64,000 bases of DNA from Paramyrothecium sp. XJ0827 (Eukaryota > Ascomycota > Sordariomycetes > Hypocreales > Stachybotryaceae). This document shows positions 35,166 through 45,940 of the stretch, piece after piece (the first letter of the stretch is position 1; every line of letters begins with the position of its first letter). The stretch is from the NCBI GenBank assembly GCA_020881915.1, contig JAJFPB010000002.1:3038001-3102000 (forward strand). Direction: 5' to 3'. The translations under genes and the position numbers were made by a program. Below the pieces are notes generated by a model that saw only the letters and a program-made list of their open reading frames with translations, did not search any database and had not been told where the DNA came from.

Positions 35166-37060
35166 TCATACGTTTTCCCGAGGGCCTAGGGGCAATCGAG
35201 CGCTCGTCTCGTCTCGAAACCTCAGCACATCGCCGCCAATGAGTTTGCGCAGATTGCCCATGTCCTGCAGGTAGCGTTGCATTTCCTCCTGTAAGTCATA
35301 CTGCTCGTCGTACGCCGTGCTCTCTGAGTCATAATCATCGCCCTCATCTGACAAATCCTCTGCAATACCATTGTCTTCAGGTGCATTCTCTCTGGGTGCA
35401 TTCTCTCTGGGTGCATTCTCCTTGTCGTCCGTCTCGTGTTCAAGCTTCTCAACAGGGGCCTTCACAGTTACCGCAGGAATAGGGTTCTTGAGACTCTCAA
35501 TGGCTAGCTTCAAATGCAGCTTGAGAGCTTCATTTTCCGTTTGTAGCTTTTTGATCTTGCTCTCGGCCACCATGCTGCGCTCTTCCATCATGCGTTGCAT
35601 CGTGGCCACCCGATTTTGGTATTCTTCCAGTTTCTCTTCCGCTTCCTTGGCATTCTTCTCACGTTGCCGCGAATCGGAGACGGACAACTGTAGGACCCGG
35701 ATTTCCTCGGCCATGGCGGCAATCTGGGCATCTCTTTCTGCTGTCGAGATATGGTCTTGGTTGACCACGGCACGGGTCCGGATACGCTTAGCTTGGTCGG
35801 CATAACGGAGGGTGGACAAGGTCTCGTCGTAATCTGAGGGAGCGATGCAAGCAATCATTGCTGTTTTACTGTTACCGCCCAGGGAGTCTTTCAGAAGCCA
35901 TGTCAGGATAGAATCTCGGTACGGCACCACATCCTTCCGCTTGCCTGACCGGAGTTGCTTCGGATCTGCGAGAGCAGCAATAACTCGGCCTAGCGAGGTG
36001 AGCGACTTGTTGATGTTGCTACCCTCTCGAAGTCGCGCGCCCGTGGCCTCGGTAGCCTTGGCTCTCTCACTTCCGGCCAAGTCGACGAGACGGATTCTTG
36101 AGCTGCGTTCGGTCGTCTCGTCAGTCTCCATGTCGTGGTGAATCTGCTTTAGCATGATCGTAAACACGGCGTGGCTTCGGCTACTGGTATCGTTCATTTT
36201 CGTGCTGGCCACCGTCCTGGAAGCGTCACCCATCGTCATATAACGCAAAATCTCATTGATGTTTCGAACAGGCACTTCGGTGAGATCCTTCACATACGGC
36301 CCTTCGATTGGCGATTCGCGAATTTTGAGGTAATTGGGTGGCTTGTTGGGGTTCATAGGCACTAGAAGATCCCGCACATGCTCGTTGTAAACCTCAAAGT
36401 ACGAAACCCTGACATTGTAGGCGACGTTGGCATCCTCGGCCTGGGCGGCATCGATGCGCTCGAAGAGGTCCTCGCATGTGCGGGGGATTAGGCCCGGTTG
36501 GTCGGGCGTCCCCATCATGGTGTAGCTTTTGCCGGAACCCGTCTGGCCGTACGCGAAGATGCACGTGTGGTAGCCTTCAAAGTTGTGGTCCAAGAACTCC
36601 TCGCCGAGGCTGTTGTAGACGTCCTCCTGAGTAGCGTAGTGCTTGTCCCGGGTATCGTGGCTCCAGAAAGAATTGTCGAACGTGAAGGTTTTGTCCTCGA
36701 TAACCTTACGAGCCTTTATGACCTTGGTAGTCGGATCCTGGTCTTCTGGAGCGAGCAACGTCGTCACCTGAGTAATGGGGTCCATTTCGATGAGGCATCG
36801 TGTCTGCTTTTCGAGTTCTGAGGAAGAGGCGCACGGGTTAGTACAGAGGAGCAAGAATCGTTGGCAGCCAAACTTCATAACACACCTCTTGGGAGAAAGG
36901 CGCGAACCCGAACAACGACTCTGACGTTGCCGCCACCATCCATCCTTGCGAGCATGGGCATGGTTCCATCTCGGGATCTGAGTGACGGCGTTGAGGCTGA
37001 AGAGGTCATTGAGCGGGCGTCCACGGCGAGGGTAGGCATCAAACGAGGATCGTAGGCCAT
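35166..37060 (-). CDS. kinesin-3 family motor, short (NcKin3-like) form
   Basis: Two exons (37060-36886 and 36817-35166; 68-bp intron) encode 608 residues. The motor domain covers about residues 45-413: NVRVVVRVRAF, P-loop GQTGSGKS at 149-156, switch I NDTSSRSH at about 267-274, switch II DLAGSE at 304-309, and the kinesin-3-like PYRDSILTWLLKDSLGGNSKT. A coiled-coil stretch (about 415-510) with heptads follows, then an acidic tail with a threefold ENAPR-type repeat and a final short helix (YDLQEEMQRYLQDM). There is no FHA or PH domain, so it is not full-length Unc104 but matches the truncated kinesin-3 class known from Neurospora (NcKin3), which is linked to mitochondrial transport. The start is uncertain: Met codons at residues 8, 34, 36 and 40 are also possible, the last giving MDGGGNVRVV. 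Confidence 0.9.
35381..35423 (-). repeat. 15-bp in-frame minisatellite in the kinesin tail
   Basis: GTGCATTCTCTCTGG occurs three times in direct succession (the last unit slightly changed). It encodes ENAPR-ENAPR-ENAPE between the coiled coil and the C-terminal helix. Confidence 0.9.
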
Positions 37061-37949
37061 TGTCCGTAATGTCTCATTGATGTCGTAGATGCTATCGTGG
37101 AAGCGCTGGCGAAGAATGCACCACATTACATCGAGGCCTGTTGCAGGGCTGCTTCTTTGTTTACAGGCGTCACTCGCTGTTGCCAGGGTGAGCTGCAAGG
37201 GTCTCCCGCAAGGTACCCCGGGGCACTGTTGTCAATGCAGGTGGGCTAGAAAGGGGTACAGTGGGAGTACAGACTGTCCCTGTGCAACCACGCTATAACC
37301 CGTTGTAGCTTTTGTGTACCCCCGAAGCCTTTCATTTCTACCTTACGAATGGAGACACTGGTACGCCGGCGATCCGATTGCTTGCGCAAGGTCTAGCAAT
37401 CTCATTACCTATGCGAAGCTGATAGCTTTCCTGGCAAACAGCCAGTGGAAGCTCGCGAAGCCGGCTGCTGTTACCACAATACTTGGTGCTGGCTGACTCC
37501 GACGTCAGACCAGGTGTAATCGTCTATCAGCCCCGGATGTGACGCGGTCGCTGCTTATCCGATTAGGGAAAAAGAGCTGTGTGAAACGCGTAGCAGTATG
37601 GTAGCTTGTGTGGGTAAGGAAACATATTTCAATGTAGCGATCCGTCTCAATCCCGTGCGCAGGTACCTTAACTCAAGTCACTTGCAGCTGGTCACATCGC
37701 GTTGGTCCGCGTCAACCACCAACATCCTTTTTCTCATCCCAACATCAACCTTTGCTTGCAATAAGCATTGCGACGACCTTGTGAACAAGCTGTATCTGCG
37801 CCTCGCTTGTTCTTGAAGCCATCGAGACTTGTACTATCGGCGCGTCACTGACACGTTCGTGTCCGTCGCAACTCTCGTGCTCATAATTCGCGGCAAACAC
37901 ATTCGAAACGCGCTTGACCATTGTCAAGCTCAAGCTCGCGACCGAAAAT
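37061..37949. promoter_or_regulatory. divergent promoter region, kinesin / AT-hook gene
   Basis: About 890 bp separates the two start codons, so both promoters lie here. A CAGGTACCTTAACT box is at about 37661 and an AAGGTACCCCGG at 37209. No gene was seen. The C/T-rich stretch CATCCTTTTTCTCATCCC near 37723-37741 fits the leader of the AT-hook gene. Confidence 0.45.
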
Positions 37950-38683
37950 ATGGCACGAACCAAGGAAGAGGCCACTGTCGAGAAGGCCACCCCAGAGGCC
38001 CCCAGGCGCAGAGGCAGGCCCCCAAAGTCCACCGACGGTGTCAAGAAGGTATACACCCCAACGGGCCGCCCACGCGGTCGGCCTCCCAAGCCCGGTGGGC
38101 CCAAGCCTGTGAAGGCGCCCTCTGGTCGCGGGCGCGGCCGACCCAAGGGCAGCACCAAGAACGCCGACGGCACCGCCACTCCCAAGAAGACAAAGGCCCC
38201 CGCTGCAACCACCCCCGGCGACGGCTCTGCGAGGCGTGGCCGCGGCAGGCCACGCAAGTCAGACGCCAGCGTGGCTGCTACCCCCAAGGCCACGCCTGGC
38301 AAGCGAGGCCGGCCGAAGAGGGCCAAGGCCGAAGACGAGGCTGCCGCAGACGTCGATCTTGATGCTGATGCTGACGCCGATGCCGATGCCGATGCCGACC
38401 TCGATAACGACGTCGACCTGGCCGACGCGGATGCCGACGGCCAAGACGCGGACGCTGGCTCGGACGATGACGCTCGTAAGTGAAGCGAACCAAGCCATTG
38501 GCAGACGTTCCTTTTCTCGTTGGCATGCTGAAGCCTGGCCCGATAGCTCTGGACGCGGATGACAAGCCCGAGTCTGCGCAGGACGGCGGCAAGGAGGTCG
38601 GTCAATCACCCTGGATAGCTGGTCTGAAGAACATGTTTCGCTGATACGTGCCCCCTTGGCAGGAGACGGATGAAGAAGACTAG
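37950..38683 (+). CDS. AT-hook protein (HMGA-like) with acidic Asp-Ala tail
   Basis: Exons 37950-38475, 38547-38596 and 38663-38683 encode 198 residues and end KEETDEED. Five AT-hook cores of the form RGRPxK/R are spaced along the first 125 residues (near 21, 42, 62, 98 and 119). AT-hooks insert the Arg-Gly-Arg-Pro core into the minor groove of AT-rich DNA, so the protein should act on chromatin in the nucleus. Lys/Pro/Ala/Thr-rich linkers resemble histone H1 and HMGA. From about residue 132 to the end it switches to an acidic tail with an Asp-Ala dipeptide run encoded by GATGCC/GACGCC units. The last exon has only seven codons including the stop. Splice borders are GTAAGT...TAG and GTCGGT...CAG, the second donor being non-ideal. 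The product is an architectural chromatin protein by motif; its targets are unknown. Confidence 0.87.
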
Positions 38684-39092
38684 ATCTTGCATCCGAGGTA
38701 CCGCAAACAGGGTGATGCGCCGCAACCTTCTCTCCGGTCCCAAGTTTTCTTTTGAAAGAATTTTTCTTAAAGAAACGTCAGACGAGCGAGGAAAGGAGGA
38801 AGAAGCGAAGGCGACATCCCTTGCCCGACGCCAACGCGTGGGGGGTTGCATGGAATGGCTTAGGAAAGGGCGATTGGAGGAGTTGGTGGTTTCGGATCAA
38901 CAATTGGGGCCAAATTTCGCTTCGCATGGATTGATGCGATGGAGTTGTACGATATTATCTATGACTGAGACGTCTGCAGGCCGCTTGTAACACGCTGATT
39001 TTTCTTGATACCGTTGTTAAGACCGACCGCACGCTTACACCTCGTAAATGCTGAACTACGCGACTCCCTTTCTCGCTCCCTCCCCTCTCTTC
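38684..39092. other. intergenic between convergent genes
   Basis: Common 3' region of the AT-hook gene (plus) and the aprataxin-like gene (minus). Contains a CTTTTGAAAGAATTTTTCTT stretch. No gene was recognised. Confidence 0.5.
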
Positions 39093-40106
39093 TCACAGCC
39101 GCTTCCATTCCTCGAACTCCTCGTCGAGGTGCGCCTTGAGCTTCTGGAACTGGTTGCCGAAGTTCTTGCCGCACCGCCAGCACTTGAGGTCGCGCCGCAG
39201 GTAGCCGGCCTGCTTGGTGTCCCTGCGGGGGTCGTCCCCGCCCAGCGGGAAGTCGGCGACGTCGACGAGGAAGGGCGTGGTGAAGGAGTTGTAGTGCTTG
39301 CGGTGGCGGAGCGCGGGCGAGTGCATGTCGCGCGACAGCACGTGGACGTGCAGGTGCGTCATGCTGGGCACGGCGTGCACGCCGCACACGACCTCGGCCT
39401 CCCAGTCGCGGCCGCGCGGCAGGCCGTCGGGCCCGACGGCCGCCTCCTCTTCCTCCTTCTCGCCGGGTTGCTGCCGCTGCTGCTCCCCCAACGCGAGATC
39501 CTTGGGTGGCTCGGCGCCGTCGAGGACGGCCTGCCGCGCCGCCTCGGAGCGACTCCCCGGCCCGAGCGTACGCTGCAGCTCCGCGGCGACGAGCTTCTTG
39601 AGGCGCAGGACCTCGGCGCGGACCTTGCCCAGGAAGACGGGGTCGGCGAGCGCGGCGAAGGGGTGCTGGAGGTTGTGGTCCCTGGAGCGCGGGAGCAGCA
39701 GCGTGTGGATGGTGGCCTTGGGGAACTTGTCGCGGATGGCGACGAAGTCCTCGTTGTGGTAGAGCACGACGCTGGACGGGTAGGCAGCCGGGTCGGCGAG
39801 GTACGCGCCCAGGCCCATGCGGTCCTTGAAGGGGTTGTGGGAGGCCGGGCGCGGGTGCTGGGAATGGGCTTGTCTGGGAGCCGCCTCGGGCTTGGGCTTG
39901 GGCGCCATGAGCCGCGTGACTGCAGGCCGCCCGTCTCACGAGCTACACGTTAGCCATCTGATGTCTGTGACGTGCGGAGGCGATGGAAGACAATCGTGAG
40001 GCGTACAGGCGTTCACCGGGGCCGGTCGCTTGGCCGGCGGCTCCTCGTTACTCTCAATCTCCTCCCTGGTGAGGGCCTCTTCGGGGTCGGAGTCACCGGC
40101 AGCCAT
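39093..40106 (-). CDS. aprataxin/Hnt3-like DNA adenylate hydrolase
   Basis: Two exons (40106-40007 and 39919-39093; 87-bp intron) encode 308 residues. The family removes AMP from 5' ends left by failed DNA ligation and so acts in nuclear DNA break repair. The HIT catalytic motif HxHxHxx is HLHVHVL at residues 222-228. A C-terminal zinc finger of the aprataxin C2HE type is present: C280 and C283 (CWRCGKNF), H297 and E301. Upstream parts NPFKDRMGLGAYLADP and KATIHTLLLPR match the HIT fold. About 60 residues of Gln/Glu/Pro-rich sequence are inserted between the two halves of the HIT domain. The 5' splice site was chosen as GTACGC, giving PVNAFTRLMAPKPK, because the stronger-looking GTGAAC would break the frame. 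There is no FHA domain, as in yeast Hnt3. The coding sequence is markedly GC-rich. Confidence 0.9.
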
Positions 40107-40667
40107 TGCGCAAAGTCGAGCTCAAGCTGAAATGTCCAGTCACTGGGTGCGGAATCTGGAGGAGTTTATTGTAAATGGTGAGTCAATGAACGGGCTCGAG
40201 TGTCCTACCTAGCTCAATCGGTTCGGCGATCCTGGCTGTGCTTGCCCTGCCCGTCTCGTGGGCGTCTGCAGTGCACGAGAAGCCAACTTGGCCGATTTGC
40301 AAGGCGGCGGTCGAGGACTTTCAGGCGTTGCTTCTAATGTTCTCAACGCAGTTGTGGGCGTGATCGACTAACGGCGTGTTGAAGTTTGAAGTTCGTGCTA
40401 GCAGTAACTTCAATGACTACCCACCTGTACTTTGCCTCCTACCACTGAGCGTAGACCATCTCGATACCCAGGCCCAAACACCATCATCTGTACAGTATCG
40501 TCACCACTTCGCTGCGTTACAATGCTTAGTCTTTCTACGCATTCACAACACCTACCAAAATAGCTTCAGTCACGAATTCCATGGTCATTCTGAGGCCTCC
40601 TGGCACTTCCGTAACGCCTCGCAAAGCACGGTCTATCCAATTAGGACTTATACTATGAAACCATCTA
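40107..40667. other. intergenic, no gene seen
   Basis: Promoter side of the aprataxin-like gene and 3' flank of the helicase gene; both lie on the minus strand. No feature was recognised. Confidence 0.5.
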
Positions 40668-43600
40668 TCATGCATCCAATCCGTCAAGCTCTATAAGTTT
40701 TGTCACCAGTTTAATGACTTCGTCCCCGCCGAGGTCAAGCCCGGGGTTCTCCACCTTCTTCGTGATGAGATCGTCAACCATTCCTCGGAGTCTGGCGGCC
40801 AGCACGCCGATTCGTGCCCAGCCCCTGAGCCTCAGCCACCCATCAACGAGCAAACCACGGCCCAGCGTATCCAGCTCCACAGAGCCGCAGAACAAGAGCA
40901 GTGTGAAGACGTTAAATGCTGGTTGGGTTTGTTAGCATGTTTTCAAGGCACGGGCGGTTGAAGTGGCGTCTACTTACGTGTAAGATCGCGGATGAATATC
41001 TTGGATGTCGAGATGATGCTAAAGTACGACATGTACGTTGCGTTGCCCGGGAATCCTTGGGAGCCGAATAGTGTACTTCCCGGGTGCACAAATACACGAC
41101 CGTTTTCCTGATTGAAGAATTTGATGGCCCTCGCTTCCGGGTCCAGCTCCACCGCACCGGACATGGAGCTGGCAAACTTCTTGTCCGGATACTGAATTCT
41201 GGCAATCTGCGGAGTGAACGCTGATGCTAAGAGTGCTCGAAGCAGCTGCGCATTCCTTGTGGCCCCTGCGTGTGTGTCTTGCATGGCTTCCGACGGCGGC
41301 ACAATACCGATCTCAGCCAGCGCAGAGTAGTACTGCGACTTTGTGTTGGAAATATCGGAGAGTGTCAGGTATGACAGAAAGCTTTCCTCGCAATACATCC
41401 GGACTTGCCGTTGAGGGATTCGATCTTCCATGAGAGCCTCCCACTCACGGAACGCCTGGAGATCGGTCAACAGATCGCCGTCCCCATCGGAAAACCTCAT
41501 CCGCGCTTCTCGAGCCTCTTCTCGTCGTTCCTGCGGCGACAGGAACGGACTCCGTGTGCTCAGAATCGCTGCGATGGTAACGCAGTCATCTAGACAGCCG
41601 AAGATGGCACCAAACACCATCAGCTTGCCACAGCGAAGGTCCGCCGGTAGCATCGCGAGCTGCTGGCCCATGGCCGTAAGCTCATCGCCATCCAGCGCGC
41701 CCATGCGTTGGAGCAGCTTCAATGCGCCTTCAATGGCCGGCGCAGCGGGAGGTGTTGGCGATCGGCCCAAGAACTGGGCAACATCCTTGATGCCCATGGC
41801 ACGGACCGAAAGACACAACTGCTCCAGTGGGACACGTCTGATCTCAGGCTCCGGACGCTCGGCCATCTGCTGCTCCAAATTTTGCGTAAAGAGTTTGTAG
41901 CATTGGCCCGCTTGAACTCGACCGGCTCGTCCGCGTCTTTGTTTGCAGGCCGCGCGTGATGCCCAAGTTTCCTCGAGCTTTCTCATGTTGTTCTGCGGGT
42001 CAAAGCTAGTCTCCTTGACTTTACCACTGTCAATGACGACCACAATGTCGTCAATAGTAATCGATGTCTCGGCCACATTCGTGGCAACCACGACCTTGCG
42101 TTTGCCTGGTGGCGGGTTTGCAAAGACTTTCTTCTGCTCCCGCGTCTCCAGAGATGCGTGCAAGGGGAGGACATGCAATGATGCAATGGCCTTCAAAGCT
42201 TTGCAGGCCTGATTGATCTCTCCCACACCCGGAAGAAATATGAGAATACCGCCACCCTTCTTCTCGTACTGAAGTTCGTAGTCAATCGCCTTGACGGCTT
42301 CAAGCAGCAGGTTGTAGTTGATGCGGTGCCCGAGCTTCTGGATGATCTTGCCCATATCATCCGACCCAAGATCGCTGCCGTACCCATCTGATCCCTTGAA
42401 GCCGGTCATGCGAACAACATCGTCAAGATAGTACTCGTCAACAGGGAACGTTCGTCCGGCAATCTCAACGCTGCCGACGGAGAGTCCTTCTGACATGAAA
42501 TAATCCATGAATGTCCTTGCGTCTAGCGTCGCCGACATGAGCACCAATTTGAGGTTGGCTTTCTTCGACTTCATAACTTCGCGGAGAAGATTCAGGAGAA
42601 AGTCCGTATCTAAACTCCTCTCATGAACTTCGTCAATGACCACATGACTGACATCTGCAAGCGATGCGACCACATCGTCTACCCTCCCGCCAGAAGTTTG
42701 TAAGCGACGGAGCAGCACGCCGGTGGTGACGAAAGTAATTCTGGTATTTCTAGAACGGCGAGACTCGCCACGAATGGCAAAGCCAACCTCTTCTCCAACC
42801 CGGCTACAGCGTTCCTCGGCTACGCGGTCAGCAAGGCCGAGTGCTGAGATTCGTCGCGGTTGCGTGACAATTATGTTGGCGCATTCACCTAAGCCTCTGT
42901 TGTAGAGGTCATCAAGAATGAATTGCATTGATTGTGTTGATTTGCCGGAACCGGTCTCACCACTAATGATGGTAACGTCGTTTGCATCGACGATCGCAAC
43001 AATGTCCTCTTGAACCTGCCAAGCCGGTAGCTTCCGGCGCTTAGCCAGCATGTCTTTCATTGATGAGGTTCCTTGACGACGTAGCCAATCTTCCTTGCTT
43101 CGCTGGTTGGCAATCCACTGAATGGACTTGGGATAGTTTTGCCTAGTCTTCCGCGTGGCGAGGCTAGCTCTAGGCTGAGTCTCCGAGGCCGCCGATGAAA
43201 CTGACGAGATATCCATGAGATTTCCCGGGTGTTCAATGATATTGTTGATATTTTGCTGTATCCAGTCCATGACTAGATACATCTTCATTGGCTCGTCCTG
43301 AAGAGACTCCTCGATGTACTCGAGTGCTTTCTTGACAATGCTCAGTTTGATGTATGAAGGAAGATTCGCAATGATGGCTAGGATGAGATGCTTCGGATAA
43401 CTCGGTGCCTTACGAATCTGAAGGAAGGTTTCCACAGTTCCGTGCTGGCCATTCTTGACTGATTCCAAGCGGATCCGTACCAGCTTATCGTTCTCGCGGT
43501 GGAAGTTGTCCCCATACATGGCTTCCAGGCTGGCGACCTCTTCTTCCCACTGTTCTTCTGGTGACCCCAAGTCCAAGAAGTCGTCCGCCTCGTCCTTGTC

Positions 43601-44761
43601 CTCACGTACAGCTGAACTCGCAAGGAGGATGCCCTGCAACGCTTCGGCTGCTTTGCTCTCGTCGCCACCATTCTGATCGAGCACTCGAGTGCACAAGTCG
43701 ATCGAGTAGCCTGATTCTGATAATCGCTTGATGGAACCCTCCCTCTTCAAGTCTGTGGCGCCTATGGAGACTCCGGATGCATAGCCTCCAGGCAAAGCCC
43801 AGCGAGGTACATCATCCTCGGGGACGTGAATCAGGAGCCATTCCAAAGTTTCCTCGCGATCCTTGCAGTACCCAACGGCCTCCACAACGTGGCTGCGACG
43901 GAAGCCTAGCTTACTCAACTCTGCAATGACAGAATCCTTCTGCGCTTGCGGCATCACGACGCCATGGGGATTCCACGAGACACCTCTTCGTAGTAGGGCC
44001 TCGAGCTGTGCTCTCGTTTGCTTGCCCATCTCAACTTTTGGCGCCTCTGTCCAGCCCTTCATGATATTTGATTTGCCGTTATTGTTCAGCAGAGCCAGGC
44101 CGGTCGCACCAGGCATCTCCTTTGCCTTTGCCTTGGCTTCCTCCAGCTCCTTGCGCTTCTTTTCAGCCGCGGCTTTGGCCTCCCGCCGCTCCAGATATGT
44201 CTTGAAAGGATCTGCGTCGTACATCCAACCTTTGCCCTCCTTGACGTCCAAGGCCTTGAGAGCCTGGAATTCCTTCCAGAGTGACTTGTGGTCTGGTGGA
44301 AGAACGGTATGCTTGTTTTGCATGCTGCAAACCCTGAAAAGGGCGTAGGTTGCCGCGGCATGCTTGGCCTCTATGGCGGTGTCACGGAGGAGTAGATGCT
44401 TGTGGCTTGCAGGAATCTTGAATGGCTCTAGCTTGATGTGCTCCTGTGTCTTAACATCTTTGGCACTCAAGGTGATCCAGACCGAGAAGCCGTCAGGCGT
44501 TTTCCTGGTGTCGTAGTCCGGTTTGTCCCAACGCTGCTTCTGGCAGTATTCGCTCAGCAGGTTCACCGGCAGCTTGCCAGTCCAGGATGATCCTCCGATG
44601 AGCTGCTTCACCGTGGGCTTAGGAGGACCAGGAGGAGGCAGCACCTCTGGCGTGACTGGGGCAGCTTTCTGCCCTTTCTTCCCCTTCGCACCATCTTTAC
44701 CCGTAGGCGCTGGAGCAGGCGCAGAAGGCTGCGGCGCCTTCTCCTTGCTCTTCTTCACCAT
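40668..44761 (-). CDS. DEAH/RHA-type RNA helicase with UBA-like and RWD domains (DHX57/YLR419W-like)
   Basis: Exons 44761-40978 and 40918-40668 (59-bp intron) encode 1344 residues. The order is: Lys/Pro/Ala-rich start; a conserved region with a double-stranded-RNA-like fold (about 50-170); a charged coiled stretch (190-215); a UBA-like segment ELSKLGFRRSHVVEAVGYC (about 280-320); an RWD domain beginning EEQWEEEVASLEAMYGD (about 400-515); and then the helicase core. Core motifs are GETGSGKST (I, about residue 600), TQPRR (Ia), DEVHERS (II, about 707), SATLD (III), LPG, ATNVAETSITI and QRRGRAGR (VI). Winged-helix, ratchet and OB-fold parts follow, ending in the second exon. The DEVH variant of motif II and the UBA plus RWD layout point to the DHX29/DHX57 group, which is linked to translation or ribosomes. 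The specific role in fungi is uncertain. Confidence 0.92.
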
Positions 44762-45940
44762 CTCAGCTCTTTCACAAACGCCTTGCTGCCGATGCGAGCA
44801 ATGGTTGCGTTACAGAATCCTGCTTCACAGCCGCACAGTCCTTCTTTCTTTCACAGGGCCGGGCGCAATCTCAGCCAACGCATGACTGCCAAGATCACAG
44901 AGTTCAAATAAGATGTGAGAGAAAAGTATTGAGCATCTAACAAACGTTCGGACTGGGGATCCGGGACTTGCTGCAACCTCAGGTAGTTGCAAATTTGACA
45001 GAGTACAACGCCCAAGCTCAAAACAAAATTATCTCAGATTGGCACTGTGCTGGCCCCCATTTGATCCCTTGGAGAGTACAGTGTCGTCTTAACTTCTTCT
45101 GTTACCCCACTCTTCCAGTTTGGCAGTGGCAAAGTTCAGAATGTTTCCTTCACCGTCTTCTCATTAAGTGAGGAAAGTTGTCGCTGAATTCAAGGAAACA
45201 CGTTCAATATTCAACCATTACAGCCCTGAATCGCAAGGTCCCATGTCCGGCCGATTTCTACACACCGTCTACGTCGTTCTGTCTTGGTTTGTTCAAATTC
45301 GCCTCGGTTCACGCTTGCGGATTATCGCATAGGTTGGGGTTTAAGTTGTTACACCTTATTTTGTACTACGCTGCTGAGTGTTCCTCAATCCGTCGTATAG
45401 TCACTTGACCATAATCAACCGTAGTATAGAGCTTTTCTCGATCTGGAGCCTTGTGCACTAGCACTGGTCCGCAGGTCGCTTCGTGGTCCTACCAGGTGGA
45501 GCTCCTCACAACCTGCCCCGGGGTCCCATTTGTCATGGTTGAGCACCACCATAGATTCATCGAGCTCCTTCAGGTCCCTCCAGATACGAAGATACAGTGC
45601 CCGGTATGTCCTGGCGTCTCCAAGTCTCGTCACCTCATGGGCTGGAGCTTTCAAGCTACCATAGGGCCCTTCCTTACGCTTCGTCTTCTTATTCTTCTCC
45701 TCATGCAAAACAGCTCACTGGCAGATTCAACGACGCGGGTGGGGTGACAAATGTCGCAGGGTAATATGTGTTGGGTGTCAGAACACTAAAAGGTGGTGCT
45801 GCTCTGCAAGGGGGGTACGACTGGTGATGTGGTGTGATGGGGGGGAGTGCATGTCGTCCAAGTGCCGCTGGTCAAATTTGGCAAAAGCCATGTTTCGCAT
45901 TGAGGGGGGCTTGGCGCCGAAAATGAAAGTTCTGGGGTCT
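44762..45940. other. intergenic, no gene seen
   Basis: Promoter side of the helicase gene and long 3' flank of importin alpha. Frames here are short and without family character. Confidence 0.5.

Noticed and set aside
39048..39953. Plus-strand frame of 301 codons opposite the aprataxin-like gene
   Set aside because: It is the antisense shadow of a GC-rich coding sequence; the minus strand has the HIT and zinc-finger motifs.
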